Shown: positions 36,506-45,352, counted from the first letter of the stretch. The stretch is 64,000 bases of DNA from Verrucosispora sp. NA02020 (GCF_013364215.1 NZ_CP054923.1:6448001-6512000); one strand, 5' to 3'. Notes: generated by a model from the letters alone, not told the origin. Program-made: numbers and translations.

Positions 36506-37887
36506 CCGACCTCCTGGCCGTCCCGGACCTGGTCGGTGCCGCGCACCACGATCCGGTCGCCGGGCTGCACCCCGTCGACGATCTGCACCAGGTCCTGGCC
36601 CTGCACGCCGACGGTGACCGCCGCCTGGCCGGCCCGACCCTCGCGGATCAGCCAGACCGTGTCCCGACCGTCGACGGAGAAGACCGCCGAGGCGGGTACG
36701 GTCACCGCGTCCGCCGCCTCCCGGACCCGCAGCCGCACCACCGCGTTCATGCCGGGGCGCGGCGCCGGAGCCGGTTCCGCCTCGCCGAACCGCCCCGGGC
36801 CGAGAGAGAGCCGGACGCGATAGCTGACCCCGCCCCGGGCCGAGGTGCTGGGTAGCACGTCGATCGACTTCACGGTGGCGTCGTACACGGCACCGGTCAC
36901 CGCGTCCAGCTCCACCGTGCCGGTCAGCCCGGTCCGGACCAGCAGCACGTCGGTCTCGTCGACCTCGGCCAGCAGACCCAGCTCGCCGGTGTCCACCACG
37001 GTCAGCACCGGAGTGCCGGCGGTGACCCGGCCGCCGACCGGGACGGCGGTGTCCACGCCGGCCGGGGGTCCCGCCGGGGCGCCACCGAGCGCGGCCGGGT
37101 CGAGCCCGGGCGGCAGCCCGCCCGATTCGAGCAGACCGGCGAGCGCACCGGACGGATCGCCCCCGGCAGCGACGCCGCCCGGCTGCACCACTCCGGCGAT
37201 CGGCGCCCGCAACGTCAACGCGTCGACGGTCGACTTGGCCAGGTCGTACGCCTGCTGGGCCTGGAGGCGCTGGGCGGTGGCGAGCGCGCCGACGGCGGAG
37301 TTCAGGTTGCGTACGCCGCGCTGCACCTCGCGTACCGCCTGGTCGGCGGTGCGGGCGGCGGCGTCGTACCGCTTCTGCGCGGCCTTGACCTGGGCCAGCA
37401 GCGCCTTGCGCAACGTCGGATCGCTGATCTTGCGGGCGGCGGCGCGGGCCGCCTCGTGCGCCTCGTCGGCCGCGCGGTCGGTGCCGCGCAGGCTACCGGC
37501 GAGATCGCCACCGCCACCGCCGGCCCCGGCCCGCCTGGCGGCGGTGAGCGCGCCCCGCGCCTGCCGGAGCCGCTCCCGCGCGGCGGGTGACTCGACCACG
37601 GCGAGCACCTGGCCGCGCCGGACGCGTTCGCCCGGCTCGACACGGAGGCTGGCCAGCGTGCCGTCGGCGGGGGCGGTGAGGGTGGCCGCCGCGCGGGCGG
37701 TCACGGTGGCCGGAGCGTCGATCTCCTCGGCCACCGGGGCGAGCACGGCCGAGGCGAGCGAGATCGAGGGCGGATCCTCGCCGCACGAGGCGGCACCGGT
37801 GAGGGTCAGGACGGCGACGGCGGTCAGGGCGGTGAGCAGGCGGGGCCGCGTGACTGCGGGCAGCCGCGGCGAGTCGGTGCGGCGCAC
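36502..37887 (-). CDS. Efflux periplasmic-adaptor-like protein (HlyD/MacA type)
   Basis: 461 residues. The N-terminal signal or lipobox-like region is LLTALTAVAVLTLTGAASCGE. A biotinyl-lipoyl-like half (AAATLTAPADGTLASLRVEPGERVRRGQVLAVVE, key residues P..G....V..G..V..GQ.L) precedes a long coiled-coil hairpin (about 95-235, Ala/Arg/Gln-rich), the second lipoyl half and a beta-barrel. In this monoderm lineage such adaptors work with MacB-like permeases at the outer face of the membrane. First gene of the operon. Confidence 0.88.
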   Translation of the reverse strand: MRRTDSPRLPAVTRPRLLTALTAVAVLTLTGAASCGEDPPSISLASAVLAPVAEEIDAPATVTARAAATLTAPADGTLASLRVEPGERVRRGQVLAVVESPAARERLRQARGALTAARRAGAGGGGGDLAGSLRGTDRAADEAHEAARAAARKISDPTLRKALLAQVKAAQKRYDAAARTADQAVREVQRGVRNLNSAVGALATAQRLQAQQAYDLAKSTVDALTLRAPIAGVVQPGGVAAGGDPSGALAGLLESGGLPPGLDPAALGGAPAGPPAGVDTAVPVGGRVTAGTPVLTVVDTGELGLLAEVDETDVLLVRTGLTGTVELDAVTGAVYDATVKSIDVLPSTSARGGVSYRVRLSLGPGRFGEAEPAPAPRPGMNAVVRLRVREAADAVTVPASAVFSVDGRDTVWLIREGRAGQAAVTVGVQGQDLVQIVDGVQPGDRIVVRGTDQVRDGQEVG

Positions 37888-37937
37888 CCGCCCATGCTAC
37901 GAGTCGCCCCCGTCAGACCTGCGGCGCGCCGCCGTGG

Positions 37938-39383
37938 TCAGCGCACCGTGGCGCGGATGTACGCGACACACTCCTTGTGCAGGGTGCTCCACTCCTCCTC
38001 GAAGATCTCCTCGCTGACCTGTGCCGGCACACGAAGGTCGTGCAGCACGGCCTTGGCGAAGGCGAGCACCCGCTCCTCACCGAACCGGTCGACGAGGTAG
38101 CGGACCGCCAGGAAGGCGGTGCCGTAGCTGCCGTTGACCAGTTCCTGCGGGGTGTCGGCGTCGGGGATCAGGCTCTCCAGCTTCCCGTCCCAGTCCCCCT
38201 CGACCAGCTCACGGACCGCGTCCAGCCCCTCGTACCGCCCGACCGGCTGGCCGTCGACGCCCGCCTGCTCGGCCAGTCCCTCGCTCAGCCACCACGTCGA
38301 ATCGTCCGCGTAGTTCTTCTCCGGCAACGACGCGGCGTGGGCCAGCTCGTGTCGCAGCAACTCGTCCAGGTAGGGGCCGTACTCGAAGCTCTCCGGTCCG
38401 AGCACGATCTCGTAGTGGCCACCGCCGACGTTGATCGCGTACCCGGCACCCCACTCCGGCTGCTCACCGCCGTACCAGCGTTTCCACTCCTTCGGCCCGG
38501 CGTAGAAGATCCGGTACCGGTCGGGCGGGCTGCCCGCGACCACGTACGCGTCGGCCACCGTCGCCGCCGCCTCGGCCCGCCGCAGCAGGCCCGGCAGCCG
38601 TTTGCGGTACGCCGGCGTGGTGGCCACGACCGTACGCTCGCCCACCGCCACGACCAGGTCGCTGACCTCCCAGGGCAGGCTGCCGGGCTGCCCGTTGGAC
38701 CGGCCGCTGACGTGGTGCGCGGGCTTCGACCTGGAGAGCGCGAGCAGGCGGGGCTCCGCGCCGTCGCGCCACCGGGTCTCGATCACCACCGGGCTGGGCG
38801 TGCAGTCGGGCAGCACGAAGCAGTACCGGTACTCGACCGGCAACCGCCATTCGCCCGCCCGTCCGGCCGAGGTGGGCAGCCCGCTCGGGCGCGCCTCCCA
38901 GCGGGTGACCCGCAGCGCGGTCAGTGCGCCGTACCGGCGGCGCAGGTCCTTCTGCGCGGCGGGTGCGGCGATCGCCAGGAAGCCGGCCCGGTCCCGACCG
39001 AGCAGCGCCGCCGACTGCTTCTCCAACTGCGCGGTGATCCGCTCGGCCGCCTGCCGGGCGGCGATCGTGGTCGGGTTCTCGGTCGGCGAGGCGGCGGTGG
39101 CGGGCTTCCCGAGGTCGGTGTCGGGCAGCCCGCCGGCCAGCAGCACCACCGGCACGCCGCAGGCCAGCACCAGCACTCCCGCGACCAGTGCCGTCCAGAG
39201 TGGCCATCGCCGACGCGGCGTCGCGTCAGCCGATGTCGCGTCAGCCGATGTCGCGTCAGCCGATGTCGCGTCGACCGGCGTCGTTGCGGCCGGCGTCGTT
39301 GGCGCTTGCGTCACGTCAGCCGGCGTCGGATGGTCGCCGGCCGTGGATCCCCCGTCGGTCACCGGCGCAGAGTACGGGTCCAC
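37938..39383 (-). CDS. Membrane-anchored gluzincin-like metalloprotease
   Basis: 481 residues. The cytoplasmic N-terminus contains a pentapeptide repeat (ADATS, about 38-55), then TM about 62-85 (LWTALVAGVLVLACGVPVVLLAG), an NTF2-like region, and a C-terminal peptidase-MA-type domain with HELAHA (HExxH) near 345 and the third zinc ligand Glu in WWLSEGLAEQAG about 25 residues later. Catalysis is therefore expected outside the membrane. The substrate is unknown. Monocistronic. Confidence 0.8.
   Translation of the reverse strand: MDPYSAPVTDGGSTAGDHPTPADVTQAPTTPAATTPVDATSADATSADATSADATPRRRWPLWTALVAGVLVLACGVPVVLLAGGLPDTDLGKPATAASPTENPTTIAARQAAERITAQLEKQSAALLGRDRAGFLAIAAPAAQKDLRRRYGALTALRVTRWEARPSGLPTSAGRAGEWRLPVEYRYCFVLPDCTPSPVVIETRWRDGAEPRLLALSRSKPAHHVSGRSNGQPGSLPWEVSDLVVAVGERTVVATTPAYRKRLPGLLRRAEAAATVADAYVVAGSPPDRYRIFYAGPKEWKRWYGGEQPEWGAGYAINVGGGHYEIVLGPESFEYGPYLDELLRHELAHAASLPEKNYADDSTWWLSEGLAEQAGVDGQPVGRYEGLDAVRELVEGDWDGKLESLIPDADTPQELVNGSYGTAFLAVRYLVDRFGEERVLAFAKAVLHDLRVPAQVSEEIFEEEWSTLHKECVAYIRATVR
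39220..39264. repeat. 15-bp in-frame tandem repeat
   Basis: Three exact copies of gtcgcgtcagccgat, followed by a partial fourth, inside the metalloprotease gene. In frame they encode ADATS repeats in the cytoplasmic tail, so copy-number slippage changes tail length without frameshift. Confidence 0.85.
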
Positions 39384-39425
39384 CTGTGCGGGCGGAAGTG
39401 CCGCGACGCGCCGGGTGTGGGGCGG

Positions 39426-40001
39426 TCAGCCCTCGGACCCGGGCCAACTCCGGTAGGCGACTCCGAGGGCGGTCACCATCTGGTCGAACGAGCGGTCGAC
39501 CTCGCGCGGCAGGCCGAAGTCACCGCCCGCCTCCAGCGAGACGAAGCCGTGCACGGCGGCACGGAACATCCGCACCCCGTCCACCGCCGCGTCGCCCTCG
39601 ATCCCGTACCCGCGCAGAATGGCGTAGACCACCTCCACCGCGCGCCGACCGGCGGCCACGTGCGCGGGGTCGTCCGGGTCCGGTACCCGCTGCGTGGCCG
39701 GGTAGCGGCCGGGATGACGGCGGGCGTACGACCGGTAGGCGACGGCGACGGCACGCAACGCGTCCTCGCCACTACGACCGGCGGCAGCCGTCGTCATCTC
39801 GTCGGCGATCTCGGCGGTGGCCAGTGCGGAGAGTTGCTGCGCGAGCGCGTCGGCGCCCCTGACGTGCTTGTAGAGGCTGGGCAGGGCGACGCCGAGCCGG
39901 CCGGCCAACGCGGCGAGCGTGAGCTTGTGGTAGCCGACCTCGTCCGCCAGCCTCGCCGCCTCGCGTACCACCACCTGGGGGTTGAGCCCGGCCCTAGGCA
40001 C
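39426..40001 (-). CDS. TetR family transcriptional repressor
   Basis: 191 residues. The N-terminal HTH (VVREAARLADEVGYHKLTLAALAGRLGVALPSLYKHV, key residues A..L.........LA..LGV..PSLYKHV) is followed by a TetR_C-like ligand domain. It is cotranscribed with the alpha/beta hydrolase, overlapping it by 8 bp, and is the likely repressor of that shared promoter, at which a TetR-type palindrome overlaps the -10. Confidence 0.88.
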   Translation of the reverse strand: MPRAGLNPQVVVREAARLADEVGYHKLTLAALAGRLGVALPSLYKHVRGADALAQQLSALATAEIADEMTTAAAGRSGEDALRAVAVAYRSYARRHPGRYPATQRVPDPDDPAHVAAGRRAVEVVYAILRGYGIEGDAAVDGVRMFRAAVHGFVSLEAGGDFGLPREVDRSFDQMVTALGVAYRSWPGSEG

Positions 40002-40794
40002 GGTCGATCACCGCGAGGAACTCGGTCAGCTCACCGGCCATCGCCTCGGGACGGTCGGCGTGCGGGTAGTGGCCGGCCTCGCTGATCATGCGCGCCTCGG
40101 CGACCGGGAAGAGTCGTCGTGCGGCACGCGCCTCGGCGGCCGGGTCGGCGAAGTCCGGGTCCTTCGTACCCATCAGCACCAGCACCGGCTGCCGCACCCG
40201 GGGCGCGACGGCGGTCCAGTACGGCTCGACCGGGACGATCAGGCCGCGTACCGCCGCCATCCGGCCGGGCCGGCGCAGCGCCGCCACCATCGCCGTGCGG
40301 TACGCCGCGTCGTCGGCGGGCCGGTGGACCGGGAAGAGGGTGCGGTGGAAGAGCCCGAACAGGCGGGCACTGCGCAGCACCGCACCGATGGCCAGCCGCA
40401 TGAACGGGTTGAGCTTGCGCTGCTCGACGAACGCGCCGACCAGCACGATGCCCTCGACCAGGTCCGGTGCCTCGGTCGCGGCGAAGACGACGGCCGCGCC
40501 GCTGGACGAGTTGCCGACCAGGGTGGCCGGGCCACCGCCGATGTCCCGGACCACCGCCAGCAGGTCGGCGCCGACCTCCGCCGGGGCGTACGACGGCCAC
40601 CCGACGCTGGAGTCGCCGTGCCCCCGGACGTCGACCGACGCCACCCGGTACCCCGCCGACACCAGCAGCGGGACCAGGTGCCGGTAGGAGTGCCGGTTCT
40701 CCCCCATGCCGTGCGACAGGACGACCAACGGCCCCTGCCCGTGCACCTCGTAGGCGACACGTCCACCGTCGCGCGCGACAAAGCTAACAGTCAT
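39994..40794 (-). CDS. Alpha/beta hydrolase
   Basis: 266 residues from ATG 40794. VVLSHGMGENRHSY carries the oxyanion segment, the nucleophile elbow is VGNSSSGAAV (Ser), and the catalytic His is in EAGHYPHADRP. The annotated longer frame to TTG 40830 is rejected, because those bases look like the promoter. First gene of a two-gene unit with its TetR regulator; the natural substrate is probably also the inducer, but it is unknown. Confidence 0.85.
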   Translation of the reverse strand: MTVSFVARDGGRVAYEVHGQGPLVVLSHGMGENRHSYRHLVPLLVSAGYRVASVDVRGHGDSSVGWPSYAPAEVGADLLAVVRDIGGGPATLVGNSSSGAAVVFAATEAPDLVEGIVLVGAFVEQRKLNPFMRLAIGAVLRSARLFGLFHRTLFPVHRPADDAAYRTAMVAALRRPGRMAAVRGLIVPVEPYWTAVAPRVRQPVLVLMGTKDPDFADPAAEARAARRLFPVAEARMISEAGHYPHADRPEAMAGELTEFLAVIDRA

Positions 40795-40818
40795 AGCTAG
40801 AAAGCTAACCTCATTAGC
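40781..40818. promoter_or_regulatory. Candidate TetR operator
   Basis: Imperfect palindrome gctaac-ctc-attagc (40804-40818) over the -10, plus a second aagctaac half-site at 40781-40788, exactly 21 bp (two turns) from the aagctaac at 40802-40809. This suits binding of two TetR dimers. Confidence 0.55.
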
Positions 40819-40830
40819 CAATTTCGTCAA
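40802..40830 (-). promoter_or_regulatory. Leaderless promoter of the hydrolase-tetR unit
   Basis: -35 TTGACG (40830-40825), 17-nt spacer, -10 TAGCTT (40807-40802). The -10 ends 7 nt before ATG 40794, so transcription would begin at or next to the start codon, giving a leaderless mRNA; no Shine-Dalgarno is present. Confidence 0.6.
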
Positions 40831-40919
40831 GGCGACGGCCCCGGATCGCCGGTCGACGGTCCGGGGCCGGTGGGAGACGGTCGATCCCGGGAGGCCGGGC
40901 TGGCTCCGGGAGGCCGGGG

Positions 40920-41840
40920 TTACTTGCGGGAGGCCACGGCGCGGGCGAAGAAGGCCAGGTTGGCAGGGCGCTCGGCGAGCCGCCGCATCAGGTAGCCGTA
41001 CCAGTCGTCGCCGTAGGGGACATAGGTGCGGACCGCGTAGCCCTCGCCGACCAGACGGGCCTGCTCCTCCGGTCGGATGCCGTACAGCATCTGGAACTCG
41101 AAGCGGTCGGGTCCCCGGTCGAACCAGCGGGCCCGGTCCTCGCCGATGGCGATCAGGCGCGGGTCGTGGGTGGCCAGCATCGGGTAGCCGTCACCGGACA
41201 TCAGGATGTTCATGCAGCGCACGTAGGACTTGTCCACCTCGCGGGGCGACTGGTACGCCACCGACTCCGGCTCCTTGTAGGCGCCCTTGCAGAGCCGGAC
41301 CCGCGACCCGGCCGAGGCCAGCTCACGGCAGTCCGACTCGGTCCGCCGCAGGTACGCCTGGAGCACCGCCCCGGTCGACGGAAAGTCCTTGCGCAGGTCA
41401 GCCAGGACGTCCAGCGTCGAATCGGTGGTGGTGTGGTCCTCCATGTCCAGGGTGACCGTGGTGCCTGCGTCGACGGCGGCGGCGCAGATCGCCCGCGCGT
41501 TGTCGTACGCGAGGTGCTCGTCGAAGGCCTGGCCGAGCGCGGACAGTTTGACGCTCACCTCGGCGGCCGGCGTCAGGCCCGCCCCGGCGAGACTCCGCAG
41601 CAGGGTGAGGTACTCGTCCCGGGTGGCGTTGGCCTGCTCGGGGGTGACGGTGTCCTCACCGAGGTTGTCGAGGGTGACCGCGAGACCGTCGTCGACGAGT
41701 ACGCGGGTCACGCGCAGCGCGTCGTCGGTCCCGGCGCCGGCGACGAACCGACGCACGACGTCCCGGGAGAACGGGGCCGTCGCGACGAGCCGCTCGACCC
41801 GGGTTGACCGGGAGGCGGCGAGAATGACGGAACGGAGCAT
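40920..41840 (-). CDS. Proline dehydrogenase
   Basis: 306 residues, FAD-dependent TIM barrel that oxidises proline to pyrroline-5-carboxylate. Family motifs include VSVKLSALG, DMEDHTTTDSTL, the FAD/proline-site QAYLRRTESD and RLCKGAYKEP, and EFQMLYGIRPEEQ. It is the mono-functional PRODH type; the P5C dehydrogenase is not in the window. Monocistronic, with a palindromic repeat and the IS element just downstream. Confidence 0.93.
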   Translation of the reverse strand: MLRSVILAASRSTRVERLVATAPFSRDVVRRFVAGAGTDDALRVTRVLVDDGLAVTLDNLGEDTVTPEQANATRDEYLTLLRSLAGAGLTPAAEVSVKLSALGQAFDEHLAYDNARAICAAAVDAGTTVTLDMEDHTTTDSTLDVLADLRKDFPSTGAVLQAYLRRTESDCRELASAGSRVRLCKGAYKEPESVAYQSPREVDKSYVRCMNILMSGDGYPMLATHDPRLIAIGEDRARWFDRGPDRFEFQMLYGIRPEEQARLVGEGYAVRTYVPYGDDWYGYLMRRLAERPANLAFFARAVASRK

Positions 41841-41889
41841 GAGCCGAGCGTAACGCCCGAGCCACCCCCCACCGCGCCCGCCCGAGGTG

Positions 41890-41957
41890 CAAGGAAGGGC
41901 CCCCTGTTAACACTCAGGTGTGAGAAGGGAACCCTTCTATACCTGAGGCGTTAACAG
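41890..41957. repeat. Intergenic palindromic repeat, copy 2, cut by the IS
   Basis: Begins aaggaagggccccctgttaa and ends ...gaggcgttaacag, at which point the IS starts. Other copies continue gcgttaacaggggacccttcc, so the right end is missing and the element must have inserted, or recombined, within the repeat. Confidence 0.75.
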
Positions 41958-43450
41958 CAATGCCGCTCAGTTAGGGCGGTGGGCGGGTTGTCAATGCTGC
42001 TGTTTCGAGGATGTTGATGTTGATGGTGGCGTGGTAGTTGGTGCGGTCGATGGTGCCTTTGGCGCGGTGTTTGGAGATCGCGCGTTTGACCACGCGGGGG
42101 CTGATTCGGGTGCGGCGTGGGGGTAGCAGGTCGGCCAGGATTGCGCGGCCGATGGTGCCGACGAGGTCGATGACGGTGCCGGCGATGACACCAGCGGCTT
42201 GGGTGATCTGGTCTCGGGCGGCGTGGACGGCGATGGTGAAGCTGGCCCGGTCGGGGTTGGTCGTGGGCCGGCTGGCGGTGGCGTCAGCCATTGCCAGCCG
42301 GACCGCTTGGTAGGTGGTGAGCAGGGCGTGGACCTCTTGACTGATCCCGTTCGGGGTTCGGGCTCGTAGGACCCGTCCGCCCCGCAGGGTGGACTTCAAC
42401 TCCAGATATGTCGTCTCGATCTCCCAGCGGTGGTGGTAGAGGGTGACCAGGTCCATGGCCGGGAAGCGGCGCTGGTCGGTGAGGGTGGTGATCAGCCGGT
42501 ACCGGCCGACGTGGCGTTTACCGTTCATGCTCACGACGATCTCGGCGTCAACGACCCGGACCGTCATCGTGCCGATGACAGACAGCCAGGACCCGTCGCG
42601 ATGGCGGCGGATGACGGGCAGCCGCCGGTCGTCCTTGTCGCGGATGAGCAGGTCAGCGCCGGTGCTGGCGAACTGTTCGATCATCTGACGGGCGGCGAAC
42701 CCACGGTCGGCCAGCAGCAGCATGCCTGGGCGCAGGCAGCCCAACAGACGCCCCGCACACGTGAGTTCGCCAGTGCTGATGGGGGTGAACACCGCGTCGA
42801 TGACAGCGCGGGTGCCGCACGCCACGACGGCGACCAGCCGCAGCATCGGATACCCCGACCCACCGTGGCTGCCCGCCTGACGCGGATAGACCGTCAGGTT
42901 AGCCGCCGTATCGGGCACGAACATGCTGGTGCCGTCGATCGCGCACACCAGCAGACCCCGCCACCGGGCGGCCCCCGCCGGCGGACCCGACAGCAACCGG
43001 AACAACGCCACCAGCGGCTTGTCCCCGACCCGACGGCGAGCCTGCGACAACGCCGAAGACGTCGGCAGCGCCACCGTCAACCCGTCCAGCCCAGCGACCA
43101 ACCGAGCCCACACCTGCCGGTAACCGACCTCAGCGAACAGCCCCGCCGCGAGCAGCAGATACACCACCACCCGCGACGGCAGATCCCGCACCCGCGACTG
43201 CACACCACCGGCCTCAGCCAGAACGGCATCGACCATCTCGAACGGCACCTGCTGCGTCAACTCACCCAGATGGCCCGGCGCGAACCGCCCCGCAGCCACC
43301 CTGATCGTGGACGTGATGGCAGACTGTTCCAACGGCGGGGCTCCCGGTCCAGAGGCTGTCTTGGAGTGACAAACCTCTATACCGAGACCCCGCCGTCCAC
43401 GTCTACACCCCGCTTGACATCCACCACACCGCCCTAACTGAGCGGCATTG
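41958..43450 (-). mobile_element. IS4-family insertion sequence
   Basis: About 1.49 kb, bounded by 24-bp perfect inverted repeats: left 41958-41981 (caatgccgctcagttagggc..) and right 43427-43450 (..gccctaactgagcggcattg); two more flanking bases also match. One transposase gene fills it. No direct target duplication is seen (left ..cgttaacag, right ctcgacg..), and both flanking sequences look truncated, so a simple insertion is unlikely. Confidence 0.92.
41971..43332 (-). CDS. IS4-family DDE transposase
   Basis: 453 residues, with the IS4 DDE layout: first Asp in VCAIDGTSMFVPDT, second Asp in LLLADRGFAARQ, and the Y-(2)-R-(3)-E-(6)-K signature YHHRWEIETTYLELKSTL with the catalytic Glu. The N-terminal helical region binds ends. 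The TAA stop lies within the left inverted repeat. The frame is intact, so the element may be active. Confidence 0.95.
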   Translation of the reverse strand: MEQSAITSTIRVAAGRFAPGHLGELTQQVPFEMVDAVLAEAGGVQSRVRDLPSRVVVYLLLAAGLFAEVGYRQVWARLVAGLDGLTVALPTSSALSQARRRVGDKPLVALFRLLSGPPAGAARWRGLLVCAIDGTSMFVPDTAANLTVYPRQAGSHGGSGYPMLRLVAVVACGTRAVIDAVFTPISTGELTCAGRLLGCLRPGMLLLADRGFAARQMIEQFASTGADLLIRDKDDRRLPVIRRHRDGSWLSVIGTMTVRVVDAEIVVSMNGKRHVGRYRLITTLTDQRRFPAMDLVTLYHHRWEIETTYLELKSTLRGGRVLRARTPNGISQEVHALLTTYQAVRLAMADATASRPTTNPDRASFTIAVHAARDQITQAAGVIAGTVIDLVGTIGRAILADLLPPRRTRISPRVVKRAISKHRAKGTIDRTNYHATININILETAALTTRPPP

Positions 43451-43951
43451 CTCGACGTCCGCTACGAAGCCCAGCCCAACTTCTACTACTGCGGCCCCGC
43501 CGCCGCCCGCAACGCCCTCAGCGTCCAAGGCAAGAACATCGACGTCCACACCATGGCCACGCAGATGGGCACCACCGAGAACGGCACCGACAGCATCAAC
43601 GACATCACCCCCGTCCTCAACCGCGAAACCGGCAAGGACGCCTACAAGTCCGTCGAAATCAACACCCCCACCGCCGACAACCACCAGACCGACAAGCTCC
43701 GCGACGACATCATCCGCACCATCGACGAAGGCCGCGCCGTCGTCGCCAACATCGCCGGCACCACCACCGACACCACCGGCACCACCCACAGCTTCGAAGG
43801 CGGCCACTACATCAGCGTCACCGGCTACACCGACAACGGCAACACCGTCACCATCGCCGACTCCGCCAACCCCGACCACGCCCGCTACGACCTCCACATC
43901 AACGACCTCGCCAACTGGATCGCCACCCGCGGCTACGCCACCACCCACTGA
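43448..43951 (+). pseudogene. 5'-truncated C39-like cysteine protease
   Basis: The frame continues out of the IS right repeat (TTG 43448) and encodes a papain-like C39 domain: QPNFYYCGPAAARNAL (catalytic Cys), GGHYISVTGYTDNGNTV (His) and IADSANPDHA (Asp/Asn). The expected signal peptide and N-terminal part are absent and are not found on the other side of the IS, so the gene lost its 5' end. It could still be expressed from an IS-provided promoter, but nothing suggests export. The 3' end and terminator are intact. Confidence 0.8.
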
Positions 43952-43955
43952 CACC

Positions 43956-43992
43956 CCAACGGCCGGCCCCCCACACGGGGGCCGGCCGTTGG
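43956..43992 (+). terminator. Terminator of the truncated protease gene
   Basis: 16-bp perfect stem (43956-43971 with 43977-43992), 5-nt loop cacac, directly after the stop codon. Confidence 0.85.
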
Positions 43993-43994
43993 TG

Positions 43995-44047
43995 CAAGCA
44001 AGGGCCCCCTGCTAACGCCTCGCGCATAGCAGGGGGCCCTTCCTAAC
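43995..44047. repeat. Intergenic palindromic repeat, copy 3
   Basis: aagggccccctgctaacg and gcatagcagggggccctt form a large hairpin with a short spacer between the protease terminator and the convergent dus gene. Confidence 0.85.
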
Positions 44048-44083
44048 GTCCGGCTCGCCGCGTGGGTGCGATGGCGGCGGGGG

Positions 44084-45253
44084 TCAGCCGCCGGAGTCGT
44101 CCAGCTCGGCGCCGACCGGGACGGTGTCGTCGTCGCGGCTGGCCAGCCAGCCGTCCGGCAGGAAGACCTTGCCCGGGGAGTTGGTCCGCCCACGCGGCTG
44201 ACCGAGCGTCTCCACCGGGAACGGCACCGTGGGGTCGAGCTTGCCGAGCAGGTCGTCGAGCTGGGCAAGGCTGTCGATCATCGCGAGTGCACGGCGCACC
44301 TCACCGCCGATCGGGAAACCCTTCAGGTACCACGCGACGTGCTTGCGGAAGTCGGTGCAGCCGTCGCGCTCGCCCCTGGCCGGGTTGCGGGCCCCGGCGG
44401 TGAACTGCGCGACCAGCAGCTCGGCGTGCCGGCGCATGGTCGTGGCCACCTCGCCGAGGTTCGGCAGTCGCCGCTCGGCACGGCCGTCGAACGCGGCCTC
44501 CAGGTCGGCGAAGAGCCACGGCCGACCGAGACAGCCGCGCCCGATCACCACCCCGTCCACGCCGGTGTGCGCGACCATCCGCAGCGCGTCGTCGGCCTCC
44601 CAGATGTCGCCGTTGCCGAGCACCGGTACGTCCAGCGCCTGCTTGAGTGTGGCGATGGCGTCCCAGTCCGCGGTGCCCGAGTACCGCTGCGCAGCCGTAC
44701 GCCCGTGCAGGGCGACCGCGACGACCCCGGCGTCCTGCGCGGCGAGCCCCGCCTCGACGTACGTCAGGTGGGTGTCGTCGATGCCCTTGCGCATCTTGAC
44801 GGTGACCGGCACCCCGGCGGGTGACGCGGCGTCCACCGCGGCCCGCACCAGGCGGGCGAAGAGTCGGCGGCGCCACGGCAGGGCCGCGCCCCCGCCCCGG
44901 CGGGTCACCTTCGGCACCGGGCAGCCGAAGTTGAGGTCGATGTGGTCGGCGAGGTTCTTCTCGACCACGATCCGCACGGCGGCGGCGGTGGTCTCCGGGT
45001 CGGTGCCGTAGAGCTGGAGGCTGCGCGGGCTCTCGTCCGCCCCGAAGGCGATCATGCGCATCGTCTTCGGATTGCGCTCGACCACCGCGACCGTGGTGAT
45101 CATCTCGCAGACGTAGATGCCGCCACCCTGCTCGCGGCAGAGCTGCCGGAAGCCGACGTTGGTGATGCCGGCCATGGGCGCCAGCACGACCGGCGGCCAT
45201 ACCTGGTGCGGCCCGATGGTCAGCGGGCGCAGGACGGGAGCGGTGGTCGGCAC
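44084..45253 (-). CDS. dusB: tRNA dihydrouridine synthase (DusB-like)
   Basis: 389 residues from GTG 45253. An FMN-binding TIM barrel (PVVLAPMAGITNVGF; VLGNGDIWEADDA; VIGRGCLGRPWLF) with the catalytic Cys in DLNFGCPVPKV. It reduces uridine in the tRNA D-loop using NADPH. The C-terminal tail of 60 residues is longer than average. Flanked on both sides by palindromic repeats; monocistronic. Confidence 0.93.
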   Translation of the reverse strand: MPTTAPVLRPLTIGPHQVWPPVVLAPMAGITNVGFRQLCREQGGGIYVCEMITTVAVVERNPKTMRMIAFGADESPRSLQLYGTDPETTAAAVRIVVEKNLADHIDLNFGCPVPKVTRRGGGAALPWRRRLFARLVRAAVDAASPAGVPVTVKMRKGIDDTHLTYVEAGLAAQDAGVVAVALHGRTAAQRYSGTADWDAIATLKQALDVPVLGNGDIWEADDALRMVAHTGVDGVVIGRGCLGRPWLFADLEAAFDGRAERRLPNLGEVATTMRRHAELLVAQFTAGARNPARGERDGCTDFRKHVAWYLKGFPIGGEVRRALAMIDSLAQLDDLLGKLDPTVPFPVETLGQPRGRTNSPGKVFLPDGWLASRDDDTVPVGAELDDSGG

Positions 45254-45262
45254 GCGCCCAAG

Positions 45263-45318
45263 TGTAAGGAAGGGCCCCCTGCTAACGCCTCGTGCATAGC
45301 AGGGGACCCCTGCTAACG
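45263..45318. repeat. Intergenic palindromic repeat, copy 4
   Basis: aaggaagggccccctgctaa with agcaggggacccctgctaac, located upstream of both dusB and the AbiEi-like gene, hence between divergent genes; so this family is not restricted to 3' ends. Confidence 0.85.
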
Positions 45319-45352
45319 CGACGCATACCACATCCGCAGCCGCCCGAGAGGG

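Noticed and set aside
40795..40830. N-terminal extension of the hydrolase to TTG 40830
   Set aside because: These bases form a good promoter and TetR palindrome, and the extra residues do not fit the alpha/beta hydrolase start.
42430..43437. Long plus-strand frame across the IS
   Set aside because: It is the antisense shadow of the transposase; the minus-strand frame has complete IS4 catalytic motifs.
43403..43954. Gly/Val/Asp-rich 183-residue minus-strand frame
   Set aside because: Low-complexity mirror of the C39 protease coding strand; no start signal or domain.
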